A stretch of 64,000 bases of DNA, from NCBI GenBank assembly GCA_963575745.1, contig CAUYUJ010006491.1, positions 173,942 to 237,941 of the forward strand, given 5' to 3'. The DNA comes from Prorocentrum cordatum. Lineage: Eukaryota; Sar; Dinophyceae; Prorocentrales; Prorocentraceae. The number at the start of each line of letters is the position of its first letter. Positions within the stretch are counted from its first letter, which is position 1. Below are positions 42,655 through 51,905 of the stretch, one piece after another. Position numbers and translations under genes: made by a program. The notes under the pieces are model-generated. The model was not told the DNA's origin and did no database searches. It was given only the letters and a program-made list of their open reading frames with translations.

Positions 42655-45600
42655 GTGAGGCAGCGAGCTGATGGTGCCAGCGCTGACGATGCGCGTGCGG
42701 GTGTGGCCGAGTTTGCCGAGGTTGCCCGCTCGCGCAGACCGCCCTGGACTTCACCGTCGCGCTCGCCGCCTCCGAGACTGGCTCCTGACCGTGGTGGTGC
42801 TGCCGCCGCGCGCCGCCCAGCGTCCTCGTCGCGCCCGCCGGCCTGCAGCACGGATGCCGGCTGTGACGGTGCGGATCCGCTGGCAGAGTGGCGCGAGTGG
42901 GCTTGCGCGGCGAGTGATCTTCTGCGAGAGCCTTTCGACGTGGGCCCTGTGTTGTTGAACGTAGTCCGCCAGTTCCCAGGCTCCTTCGGTCGCTTCACTA
43001 GATATTCCCTCGAGGTAAAGCCACGCGAGCATCCGGCCGACACGGGAGGTCGGCTTCAGCGAGATCTGTTGCCGTTACCATACCCTTCTATCACCAGGTC
43101 CCAGATCGCCCAGCAGGGCGAGGACCCTTTGAGCGACAAGGAGTGGGAAGGACTACGCTGCAGGCTGGTGGTCACTGTCCTGGCGCTGAACTGGGAGGCT
43201 GGGTTCCGCTCCCTGAAGCTGGCCAGGCCCAGCCGAGGTCGGGCCAACGCCGCGCAGCAGGCAGCCCTGGCCGCTCTCGGCCGCCGCCTCCTCTTGGCTA
43301 CGCGGGCCGAGTCGGCTTTGCCGCCGGATCTTGACTGGAACGCGCGGCTGAAGGATCGCAAGATCGGCTACGGCGGGGGCGAGATCTCGGCGCCGCATCG
43401 GCTGACGCTGGAGCAGGTGCTGGACGGGCTGCCGCCGCCGGGCGTCGCGGCCTCCATCGTGGCGGCCGACCTCGCGACGGGGTTCGTGCGCGAGGCCCTC
43501 CTGGACCCGACGCTGGTGCTGCTGCCCGCTGCCCTACGGCGGCCCGCGCCGACGTCTGCGCGCGTGTGGGCCTCGCTCGAGGAGTGGCATCGGATCGTGC
43601 GGGCGCTCCACGAGCGCGGGATGGCGTCGGCGATCCCGAGCAGCCAGATCGCCTGTCGCGACGGGGCCCCGCTCCTGAACGGGGCTTTCGGGGTGCCCAA
43701 GCCTCGCGACGAGCCCGTGGTCTGCAGCGACGGCGAGCGCAGGCCAGTCCTGAGGCTGATCACCAACCTTATCCCGTCGAGCGCGTGCCAGGAGTGCATC
43801 GTGGGAGACACCCCTGAGATGCCGACCATGAGCCAGCTGAACGGCCTGGTGCTGACCGAGTCGGAGGACCTGCTGTGGGGCGGCGCGGACAGGAAGGCCT
43901 TCTTCTACGTCTTCCGCGCGCCGCCTGTGTGGTGGCCTTACATGGTGATAGGCCCGCCCGTCCCCTCGGAGTTGCTTGGCCTGAAGGACGGCGGGACCGC
44001 GCACATCTGCTTGCGGGTGATCGGCATGGGCTGGATCAGTGCCGTGGGCGTGACGACCCACCTCCACCGGAACATGCTGCGGCGGAGCGCCTCTGTCCCT
44101 CGCGGCCTGCCGCCCAGCGAGGAGATCACTCGGCGCCGACGGCTGCCGTTCAGCGTGGAGAAGCCGTGCCCTCCGGCGTGGATGGTCTACATTGACAACC
44201 TGGAGGTCGCGGAGGTCGCGAGCAAGTCCGAGGCCGCGACGCTGCGAGGGACGGTGCCCGAGCTCATCTCCGAGGCTCGCGCCTACTACGCGGCTGCGGG
44301 CTCCCCGGGGTCGCCGTCCAAGGACATCCATCGAGTGCCGCGGGCGACGACTTTGGGGGAGCTCGTCGACGGGGTCGAGGGCGTTCGGCGGCCCCCTGCG
44401 GGCTACCTGACCGAGATGGCCAGCCTCACGCTGTGGACGCTGAGCAAGAGGCGGGCCAGCATGCGGCTGGTGCGCATTCTGCTGGGCCGCTGGGTTCGTG
44501 TTCACTGCTTTCGGCGGCCGCTGGAGGCCAGCTTTGCCTACACCTGGAAGTGGCTCGCGAACCCGCGCACTGGCGGCCGCTTCAGCGTGAGCGTGGTCGA
44601 GGACCTCTTGATGTGCCTTGCGCTGTCAGGGCTCTGCGTCGCTGACCTGCGCCTCGAGGTCGATCCCCTGGTGACCGCGTCGCATGCCTCGGAGGCCGCT
44701 GGCGCCGTGGTCTACGGCTACGCCTTCTCCGACCGTGGGCGCGCGCTGGCCGAGAGGCGGCAGCGGCCCGCGAACGCCGCCTGCGAGGAGGAGACCGGCC
44801 TCGTGACTGTCTTCGACGGGATCGGCGGCGGGCGCCGGGCTTTCGAGATCCTCGGACTGGTCCCTGCCGTGCACCTGTCGTTCGAGGTTGACCCCGCGGC
44901 GGTGCGGGTGGCCCGGCGCAGCTACCCCAGCACGCAGCACCTGGGGGGCGTGACGGAGGCGGACCCGGTGGCCCTGGCAGCCCTGCTGCGCGCCCGAGGC
45001 CGCGTGTCGCGTGTGCTGGTGGTGGGCGGCTTCCCGTGCCAGGTCTTCGCGGGTCTCAACGTCGATCGGCAGGGCCTCGACGACCCGCGCGCGGGCCTGG
45101 TTGACCACGTGATGCGGATCGTGGACGGGCTGCGAACGGCCATGCCGGAGGCGTCAATCGACTTCCTCGGGGAGAACGTCGCGTCGATGCTCGAGTGCGA
45201 CGTGCTGCGCCTGAACCAGCTCTTCGGCCGCGTCCCGCTGGAGATCGAGGCTGGCGATGTCGGCTGGGTCAGACGTCCGCGGCTCTACTGGGCCTCGTGG
45301 GACCTTCTGCAGTCCTTCGAGGCTGAGCCGGTCGTGGTGCGGGCCAAGACCCAGGACGTGCGGCGCGCCTGCAAGGTAGCGCTGAAGACGGAGCGGCCGC
45401 CGCTCGAGGAGTGGCTCCCGGCCGGGGCTGTGTGTCCAGGTCCTGCTGCGGGGGAGCCGCTGCCGAGCTTCGTGCGCTGGACGCCGCGCTCGCAGCCGCG
45501 CCCCAGACCTGCGGGCATCGGGGAGTGCAGCGCTGCTGAGCTGGCGCGCTGGGAGGCGGCGGGCTTCGCTTCGCCGCCCTGCCAGTTCCGTGACAAGTGG

Positions 45601-46698
45601 TGCGTCCATCGGGCGGGCGGCCGCGTGGAGCCGCCTGGCGCGACCATACGGGAGAAGCTGATGGGCTTTCCGGAGGGCCACGCCGTGCCGTGCATGACGA
45701 GTAGCGAGGCGAAGGCCGAGCCCGCCAAGTACGAGGCGCTTCGGCGGTCGCTCGTGGGCAACTCATTCCAGTGCGAGGTGGTGGCTTGGATCATCAGCCA
45801 CTGGGCCGTCGGAGCTGGGCTGCTGGTCTCAGTGCCCTCGCTGGGTGAGCTGCGCGAGAGTGCGCGAGCCTGGGCTGGTGGCAGGAAGCTGTGGGCCGGC
45901 GATGTGACGTCGCTGCGGTGCGGTCGCTCCGAGATCGACGAGGACCTGCGCGCCAAGCTGGACCAGGCTGGCGGCCCCATCTACGTGGGTCGTGGGTCTC
46001 GCCGGCGGGGCCTGGCTGCCTCGCGGTGGGGCAACCCCTTCACGATCAGCCCCGAGCGGTCACGCGAGGACGCAGTTGCCCTGTTCGCGGGTTGGATCCG
46101 CACGCAGCCGGCCCTCCTGCAGAGCTTGGAGACGCTGCGCGGGGCCCTGCTGGTCTGCCGCTGTGGGCCCGGCCAGGCGTGCCATGCGGACATCCTCTTG
46201 GCGGAGTTGGCGAAGCGTAGCGCGGTGGAGTGGCGCGAGTTGGACGCGTCCAGACGCATCGTCATGGGGCTCGTCATGGCGTGCCACAACAACGGAGCAG
46301 ACATCAGGACCGATGGCGCCTCGGAGGCGCTCGGCAAGATCTTCCCGCGGCAGGAGATCGACTCAGGTATTCGGCAGTGGCGCAAGGCAAGGCAGCTAGT
46401 GTGGGATGCAGCGGAGCACATCAACGTTCTTGAGTGCCAGGGCGCGCTGATGATGATTCGATGGCCGGCGCGGTCGGTGCGCCGCCACCAGTGCGTCTTC
46501 CTGCGCCTGCTCGACAGCATGGTCAGCATCGGTGCGCTGTCCAAGCACCGCTCCAGCAGTCCTCAGCTCAATAAGGTGGTGCGGACCTTCTCGGCGTGGG
46601 AGCTTGCGATGGGCGCGCGGGCGGTCTTCGGCTTCACGTCGTCGGCCCGCAACCCCGCGGACGCCCCCTCGCGCCTCCGCGATGGGGAGGCGGAGTAG
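42655..46698 (+). CDS. DIRS-like polyprotein: RT, split RNase H, C5 cytosine methyltransferase, DUF4326-like domain
   Basis: 1347 codons, uninterrupted, starting from GTG 42655 with no early ATG, so it probably depends on upstream translation. RT: LLNGAFGVPKPRDE (~336-349), motif-A Asp412 (ADRKAFFYVF), GMGWISAVGVTTHLH (~458), motif C YIDN (512-515) instead of YxDD. RNase H first strand: VTASHASEAAG with His677 where Asp is usual. Methyltransferase (~716-1045): FDGIGGG (720-726), GFPCQ with catalytic Cys795, ENV (840-842), RPRLYW, and GNSF (1035-1038); these are motifs I, IV, VI, VIII and X of C5-MTases. DUF4326-like: IYVGRGS (1109) to CRCGPGQACHADILL (~1184). RNase H resumes: HINVLECQGAL (Glu1260), LLDS (Asp1287), NPADAPSRL (Asp1336). 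All methyltransferase landmarks are intact. The first ~250 residues are unassigned. Confidence 0.92.
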   Translation: MRQRADGASADDARAGVAEFAEVARSRRPPWTSPSRSPPPRLAPDRGGAAAARRPASSSRPPACSTDAGCDGADPLAEWREWACAASDLLREPFDVGPVLLNVVRQFPGSFGRFTRYSLEVKPREHPADTGGRLQRDLLPLPYPSITRSQIAQQGEDPLSDKEWEGLRCRLVVTVLALNWEAGFRSLKLARPSRGRANAAQQAALAALGRRLLLATRAESALPPDLDWNARLKDRKIGYGGGEISAPHRLTLEQVLDGLPPPGVAASIVAADLATGFVREALLDPTLVLLPAALRRPAPTSARVWASLEEWHRIVRALHERGMASAIPSSQIACRDGAPLLNGAFGVPKPRDEPVVCSDGERRPVLRLITNLIPSSACQECIVGDTPEMPTMSQLNGLVLTESEDLLWGGADRKAFFYVFRAPPVWWPYMVIGPPVPSELLGLKDGGTAHICLRVIGMGWISAVGVTTHLHRNMLRRSASVPRGLPPSEEITRRRRLPFSVEKPCPPAWMVYIDNLEVAEVASKSEAATLRGTVPELISEARAYYAAAGSPGSPSKDIHRVPRATTLGELVDGVEGVRRPPAGYLTEMASLTLWTLSKRRASMRLVRILLGRWVRVHCFRRPLEASFAYTWKWLANPRTGGRFSVSVVEDLLMCLALSGLCVADLRLEVDPLVTASHASEAAGAVVYGYAFSDRGRALAERRQRPANAACEEETGLVTVFDGIGGGRRAFEILGLVPAVHLSFEVDPAAVRVARRSYPSTQHLGGVTEADPVALAALLRARGRVSRVLVVGGFPCQVFAGLNVDRQGLDDPRAGLVDHVMRIVDGLRTAMPEASIDFLGENVASMLECDVLRLNQLFGRVPLEIEAGDVGWVRRPRLYWASWDLLQSFEAEPVVVRAKTQDVRRACKVALKTERPPLEEWLPAGAVCPGPAAGEPLPSFVRWTPRSQPRPRPAGIGECSAAELARWEAAGFASPPCQFRDKWCVHRAGGRVEPPGATIREKLMGFPEGHAVPCMTSSEAKAEPAKYEALRRSLVGNSFQCEVVAWIISHWAVGAGLLVSVPSLGELRESARAWAGGRKLWAGDVTSLRCGRSEIDEDLRAKLDQAGGPIYVGRGSRRRGLAASRWGNPFTISPERSREDAVALFAGWIRTQPALLQSLETLRGALLVCRCGPGQACHADILLAELAKRSAVEWRELDASRRIVMGLVMACHNNGADIRTDGASEALGKIFPRQEIDSGIRQWRKARQLVWDAAEHINVLECQGALMMIRWPARSVRRHQCVFLRLLDSMVSIGALSKHRSSSPQLNKVVRTFSAWELAMGARAVFGFTSSARNPADAPSRLRDGEAE

Positions 46699-46757
46699 CC
46701 CTGCTGACCGCCGCGCCGCCAGAGCTGGACTGGGGAAGCTGAGAGACGCCAGGATAA

Positions 46758-47624
46758 AAGGCCTCGACACTGGCCCGCTACCGTGGCGCAGCTCAGCGTT
46801 TTGTAGACTACCTTGCTGCCAATAACCTGCCGCTGCCGTTCACCTGGGACGATATTGACATCTGCCTGCAAGATTACCTTGAACACTTGTGGGCCGAGGG
46901 GGCCACAAAAGGAGAAGCTAATGACACCCTCAGCGGCGTGCAGCACCTGCTGAGGACACGGCGCCGCTATCCTGGAGCTTGGCAGCTGCTGACGGTCTGG
47001 GGGAGACTGCAGATCCCTCAGCGCGCGCCGCCGATGCCTGCCCAGGTCTGCACGGCGCTCGCAGGTTGGGCGCTCAGCCGCGGAGAGGTGGCCTATGCGG
47101 CCGTGCTGCTTGTGGCCTTCCACCTCTGTCTCCGCACTGGCGAGGCTTTGGGGTTGAGCGGCGGCGTCGTCTTCCTGAAGCCCGGTGGCCGAGGCGTGGT
47201 GTCGTTGCCCTGGACCAAGACTTCTTGCCAGAAGGGCGCGCGGGAGCAGGTCACGCTTGACGACCCGCTGGTTGGCGCAATCGTCCACATGCAGCTGCAG
47301 CGTGACAGCCGGCTCTGGCCCGGCACGACGCGCGCCTTCCACGACTTGTTCCGTGCTGGGCTCCAGCAGATCGGTTGCAAGCACCTCGCCCTGTCACCTT
47401 ACAGCCTGAGGCGCGGGGGTGCCACGCACGAGTTCCTGCTGTTGGGTGACTTGTCTAAGGTCATGCTGCGAGGGCGCTGGAGCTCGGCAAGAACGGCAAA
47501 GATATACATCCAAGACGGGGCTGCCATCATCGCCGAGATGAAGCTCCAGGATCGTGCCCGTTCGACGCTCCAGCAGTTCTCTAATGCGCTATTCGCTCGA
47601 GTCCGAGCGTTTTGCAGCCCGTGA
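46758..47624 (+). CDS. Tyrosine recombinase of the DIRS-like element
   Basis: Open from 46758 (288 codons). The first available start codon in this frame is the TTG at 46887, which would cut the N-terminal SAM-like domain. Sense before 46758 continues in another frame (GKLRDARIKGLD at ~46732-46770, then ARYRGAAQRFVDYL in this frame), so one indel near 46772 separates it from its natural start. Catalytic set: Arg in LCLRTGEALGL (47133), PYSLRRGGATHEF (Arg 47409), RGRWSSARTAKIYI (Trp/Arg in place of His) with the nucleophile Tyr at 47505. This enzyme would insert the circular cDNA. The frame ends 135 bp before repeat B1. Confidence 0.85.
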   Translation, partial: KASTLARYRGAAQRFVDYLAANNLPLPFTWDDIDICLQDYLEHLWAEGATKGEANDTLSGVQHLLRTRRRYPGAWQLLTVWGRLQIPQRAPPMPAQVCTALAGWALSRGEVAYAAVLLVAFHLCLRTGEALGLSGGVVFLKPGGRGVVSLPWTKTSCQKGAREQVTLDDPLVGAIVHMQLQRDSRLWPGTTRAFHDLFRAGLQQIGCKHLALSPYSLRRGGATHEFLLLGDLSKVMLRGRWSSARTAKIYIQDGAAIIAEMKLQDRARSTLQQFSNALFARVRAFCSP

Positions 47625-47758
47625 CCTGCTGCAACCATTTTTGGCGACTGGTGCGAGTTGCTGCCCGAGCTGCCGTCGCCAGTCTTGATATATGTGCGGC
47701 CTGCGGCCAGAGGAAAAAACACAGAATGGAGAGCTTCGGTGTCTTTTTCGAGAGTTGG

Positions 47759-48134
47759 CGAGCTTCTTGGGCACGGTCCTGCTGGGCTCTCAGGGGGTTC
47801 TCTTTGCTGGGCCCCCCCAAGGCCGTCGAGCCTCCCCTGGCCCCCGGGGCCGTGGAGCGTTCTGGCCCCAGTCTTCCGTGATGGTGGTCGACCCCAGTCT
47901 GCGGATGGTGGTCTGCCGAATCCTGCTCTGGCCTCGGGGTGCGGTCGGTGCTCTGGCGTGGGGGTCGGTCCGTGCAAAAGAGAGTAGACCTGTCGAGCTC
48001 CGTGCAGAGGCCTCTGTAAATATAAATATAAGTGCCCATGGGAGTTTAAGCTCTGTCAACAGCTTTGGCCGATTGGAGAGGGAAAGACATTTCTCCTTAA
48101 TTCGATGAGCTATCGCTCACCCCCCGCCTGCCCC
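47759..48134 (+). repeat. Split direct repeat B1
   Basis: 376 bp, starting CGAGCTTCTTGGGCACGG and ending CACCCCCCGCCTGCCCC. Matches B2 at 48278-48653 with a handful of substitutions and one extra G in B2. Confidence 0.93.
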
Positions 48135-48138
48135 ACAC

Positions 48139-48224
48139 ATGTATACGTTTACGGTAGATATGTGGGCGTCGGGGGGGCAGCGTGTCACATCGGCCGCATT
48201 CGCTTGCATGGCAGCTGTTCTGGC
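48139..48224 (+). repeat. Split direct repeat A2
   Basis: 86 bp matching A1 at 40220-40305. It lies between B1 and B2, as expected for the Ngaro/PAT architecture. 53 bp of unrelated sequence separates it from B2. Confidence 0.93.
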
Positions 48225-48277
48225 CCACCCACATACCGCCCGAAGTGGCGAATGCATCATTAAGTCTCGCGAGAGCT

Positions 48278-48653
48278 CGAGCTTCTTGGGCACGGTCCTG
48301 CTGGGCTCTCAGGGGGTTCTCTTTGCTGGGCCCCCCCAAGGCCGTCGAGCCTCCCCTGGCGCCCCGGGGCCGTGGAGCGTTCTGGCCCCAGTCTTCCGTG
48401 ATGGTGGTCGACCCCAGTCTGCGGATGGTGGTTTGCCGAATCCTGCTCTGGCCTCGGGGTGCGGTCGGTGCTCTGGCGTGGGGGTCGGTCCGTGCAAAAG
48501 AGAGTAGACCTGTCGAGCTCCGTGCAGAGGCTTCTGTAAATATAAATATACGTGCCCATGGGAGTTTAAGCTCTGTCAACAGCTTTGGCCGATTGGAGAG
48601 GGAACAACATTTCTCCTTAATTCGATGAGCTATCGCTCACCCCCCGCCTGCCC
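48278..48653 (+). repeat. Split direct repeat B2
   Basis: The second B copy, which marks the right end of the element. A C-run and then a (TA)n microsatellite (48659-48692) follow. Confidence 0.93.
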
Positions 48654-48663
48654 CCCCCCACAT

Positions 48664-48694
<31 letters not shown>

Positions 48695-48759
48695 CGTGTT
48701 CCCCTGTCGCACCACCAGACCTGTCCGGGCGTTTCGCTTGATACTTCCTGGGCACTTTT

Positions 48760-49225
48760 TTTTATCCAACGGGTACACGGATGGAGGGCTGGCCGTTTTC
48801 AACGTGCGGCCCTCGCTTTAGCCACGCGTGCTCTACTGTCGTCTGAAGTCCTCTATCACTTGCAATGTCAGGCCGGTTTCAAAACGCGGCTCTCGCATCA
48901 GCGACGCGCCCTTCTCGTCGATAAAAAGTTAACTATGAGGTTGGAGAGCGGTCGTTTCAAAATGTGGCGCCGCGCGCATTCGTTCCAGACACATCCAACA
49001 GTTACAAGGATGGGTGGCTGGTGGTTTTCGCAATGCGGCTCTCTCCTGAGCGGCGCGCACAGTCTGCTGAAAAGAGTCCAAGAGCCACAAGGAGGAGACA
49101 GGCTCGTTTTCAAAATGCGGATCTCTTTTGATACCTTCCCAGATTCCATGTCTTGGACTTTCAACTTGCGCAACAGCTGTGCGGATGCAGGGCGGCGTAT
49201 TTTCAGAACGCGGTTCTTGGGATAG
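48760..49225. repeat. Degenerate ~90-100 bp tandem repeat
   Basis: Four to five copies sharing GTTTTCAA/GTTTCAAAA, then TGCGGC/GCGGCTCTCGC, then an AGCGRCGCGC-like segment and ACAAGGATGG-like sequence. No gene is seen. Confidence 0.7.
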
Positions 49226-49229
49226 ACTT

Positions 49230-49740
49230 CCGCATAGTTTGAAGAACTTGAATACTGGCCAGCGTGGGCTCCAGACAGTGCACCCCTAGGAATATGTGTG
49301 GTGCAATCTATGTGGATCAATACATGTGGCGCATCAAAGTTTTGTTTAACATGAGTTGTAAGCTCCACAGCTCGCGCAATCATCCCACCCGCCCGCCCGC
49401 AAATGGGTTTTCCAAGCCCATGCGGCGGTAGTTGCGATGAGGCGCTGGCTGGCGCATCGTTGCGGCCGCGCTAGCGCGCGCATGCTCGCGCGCAGAGCGG
49501 CCAGCTAGTCCGGCGCGACCGACGCGGTTGCGCTGACCGCTGGGGATTTCCCAGAAGGCCGCGCTGATTCCCGGGCACTTCAGTGCGAGTCGGTGGCTCG
49601 GGCGTGCGTGGTATCATGGCGACGCCGACAACGGCTGACGACGATGACGATGACGACTACCAGGCCGATGACGGCGCTGATGCTGATCACGCCGATGACG
49701 ATGAAGGTGTCCACGTGTCTGTGATGAAGGTTGGGCCACT
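49230..49740 (+). repeat. Composite dispersed repeat (copy 1)
   Basis: Contains TGTGGTGCAATCTATGTGG (~49294), CATCCCACCCGCCCGC (~49381), GCGGCCAGCTAGT with GGCGCGACCGACGCGG (~49497-49530), then GAC/GAT triplets (49635-49665). The same succession recurs at 53790-54425 with different spacing. Confidence 0.7.
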
Positions 49741-50740
49741 CCTGGCAACAAAGTGAACGGGTCTTGGCGCAGGCTGGGGGCCGCGGGCGGCGCGCCAGCG
49801 CTCACCCCTTAACGCCGCTCTGGGCGGCCGTGGCTGCAGGTCCTTGCCCGACCGCAGCGTCTACAAACCTGCTTTGCGGGAAATGGCATCCGGGACAGGG
49901 GCCAAAGTGCTCCACAACACAACTCTGTCACCGTGGTCAGGCGACGCACAGTGCCGAGTTCGGGCCGTGCCCAATGCTGTAGTCGCTGGACCACATGACC
50001 ACCCTTATGGCATCACACCTGCTTGCTGGTCTTTGTCTCAGCATGATTGCTGGCTTCCGTCGGCGGCCTGGGCATGATTGTTGGCGCGGGGCCTGGGGAT
50101 GATGGTCAATATTGCTGTTTGGGCTCCGCGGGCCAGGTCGGGCCACTCGTCGCGGCGAGCTTCCCGGTCGAAATTTTAAAAGTATTAAGTTGAGCTGGGC
50201 TGTTTAACGTTCGCATCACAATCCCCTAAACGCTCCTGGACGTGCATCGCTACCGCATGTTCGCAGGCCCATTTTAAGTTGGTCAACTGGGGTTCCCGTT
50301 TTCACCTCCCCTCTTTTCAGACGCGCCCACCACCCGTGTGGCTTCTCACGCGCTTCCTCACGCAGCTGGACCCTTGAGCTGCCGAGTGTCCCCCTGCCCG
50401 CGGGGTTCTGGTGACCTTTGTGTCGTGTGGGCTCACGCCATACCACGTGAGTGGGTTTTCATTTCTTGCTGTGCGCTTATGAGTTTTCTTCTCAGGCACT
50501 CTGTCTTCCCAGGCGCTTGCAGCAAACTAAATCGTGCCTATCCTGAGCAGGCCACTACCACACGCTTCGTGTATTACCCTCCTTGGGGCATGCAGCAATC
50601 AATTCAGGCGTGGACCTACCCCGTCGTCAGGGTGTTCCGTTTCACCATCGTCGCGGTGATGAAGGTTGTGACAAGATTTGGACATGCGCGCGCGGCTGAC
50701 GGGCGCGAGTGGCCCGCATGGTATTAGTTTGCAGGGATCA
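49741..50740. other. Sequence with no recognised gene
   Basis: Short open frames only, with none recognisable. A GTGATGAAGGTTGTGACAAG segment at 50656 has a partial echo at 49721 (GTGATGAAGGTTGGG). Confidence 0.4.
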
Positions 50741-50744
50741 TGCT

Positions 50745-50840
50745 CCACTCCCCCAGCACGCGCGCAAGGGCGTTCGAATGATTTCGACATGCGCGCGCGA
50801 GACGCACGTTTTGCCGAATTTGATGAAAAAGGTCAGAACT
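50745..50840 (+). repeat. Dispersed GCGCGCG-hairpin repeat family, partial copy
   Basis: CACGCGCGCAAGGGCGTTCG, then TTTCGACATGCGCGCGCG, then GACGCACGTTTTG corresponds to 55532-55590. Other members lie at 51740-51900, 55360-55590 and 55650-55830. Confidence 0.65.
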
Positions 50841-50994
50841 CGGTGGTTTTCTGGAGGACCCCAAAACACGCATTTTTGGGGGGCAGTTCCTGTTGCAAGC
50901 TATTTTGGTTCCCCCACTCAGAGCTTGCCTCTGTAGGGGTCCTGGCGGATTCACATGGTTAGGTGAGGTTTGTCAACCGATTTCCGCGGCCCTC

Positions 50995-51075
50995 CCTGCT
51001 GCCCGGTTGCCCGGTTGCCCGGGTGCCCGGGTGTCCGGGTGCCCAGGTGCCCTGGTGCCCGGGTGCCAGGGTGGT
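50995..51075. repeat. Minisatellite, GTGCCCGG ~8-bp unit
   Basis: Short tandem GTTGCCCGG/GTGCCCGG/GTGTCCGG units. Confidence 0.85.
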
Positions 51076-51084
51076 TTTAGCCCC

Positions 51085-51738
51085 AGAGCCCAATAACCTT
51101 ATAGCCCTATGGCCCAATAACCCTATAGCTCGGTATCCCTTCCCTATAGCCTTATAGCCTTATAGCCCTATAGCCCTATATTCCTATCGACCTAGAGCCC
51201 TATAGCCTTATAGCCTTATACCCCTATTAGCCCTATCGCCCTAGAGCCCTACAGCCCTATAGCCCCATAGTTCTATAGCCCTATCGGCCTATAGTCCAAT
51301 AGCCCAATCGCCCTATAGCCCTATTGCCCTATATTCCTATAGCCCTACAGGCCTATAGCTTATAGCCATATAACCTTATAGCCCTATAGCTCTGTAGCCG
51401 TATAGTTCTATATGCGCATAGCCCTACAACCCTATAGCTCTATAGCCCTATAGCCCCATAGCACTACAGCCCCATAACCCCATAGCCCCATAGACTTCTA
51501 ACCCTATGGCCCTATAGCCTTATAGCCCCATAACCCCATAGCCTCTTAGCCCTATAGCCCTATAGCCCTAAGCCCTATGGCCCTATACCCTATAGCCCTA
51601 TAGTCCTATCGCCCAATCGACCTATAGCCCTGTGGCCTTATAATCCTATAGTTCCATAGCCCTATATCCCCATAACCCCATAGCCCTATTGTTTCCATAG
51701 CCCAGTAACCCCATAGCCCTGTAGCCCTATAGTTCTAA
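51085..51738. repeat. Minisatellite, CCCTATAG ~8-10 bp unit
   Basis: About 650 bp of CCCTATAGC/CCTTATAGC/CCCCATAG tandem units with no coding content. Confidence 0.95.
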
Positions 51739-51739
51739 C

Positions 51740-51905
51740 ATGACTTTGATTTGGATTTTCTCTGGTATCATTATGTTTTCGGGACATTCGATGTTGAGAT
51801 CCTTGCGAAACCTACGGTTTCTGGGGGAACTCGGAATGTGCCCGCGGCGACGCGCGCGTGTGCATTTTCTGTTTGCGCTAATGGATTCTTGACAGTGCAT
51901 GTAAA
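51740..51905 (+). repeat. Dispersed GCGCGCG-hairpin repeat family, partial copy
   Basis: Contains GAGATCCTTGCGAAACC, GGTTTCTG and GCGGCGACGCGCGCGTGTGC, aligning with 55400-55490 and 55690-55790. Confidence 0.6.

Larger units (their letters stand above)
40220..48653 (+). mobile_element. DIRS/Ngaro-type retrotransposon with split direct repeats and a DNA methyltransferase
   Basis: About 8.4 kb. Repeat order is A1 (40220-40305), internal coding region, B1 (47759-48134), A2 (48139-48224), B2 (48278-48653). This A1...B1-A2-B2 arrangement is the split-direct-repeat structure of PAT/Ngaro-group elements. The coding region holds a small zinc-ribbon ORF, a Gly/Ala/Arg-rich gag-like ORF, a polyprotein with RT, RNase H and cytosine methyltransferase, and a tyrosine recombinase. 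Elements of this class integrate by recombinase rather than by endonuclease, so no target duplication is expected. A1 and A2 differ at a few bases and B1 and B2 at a few, so the copy is fairly recent. The gag and recombinase frames are nevertheless broken. Confidence 0.9.

Noticed and set aside
42655-46698. Stand-alone host DNA methyltransferase gene
   Set aside because: The methyltransferase shares one uninterrupted frame with RT and RNase H and is bracketed by split direct repeats, so it is element-borne.
47759-48653. Long terminal repeats of an LTR retrotransposon
   Set aside because: Both B copies lie at the 3' side with A2 between them and no B copy at the 5' end; a tyrosine recombinase replaces integrase.
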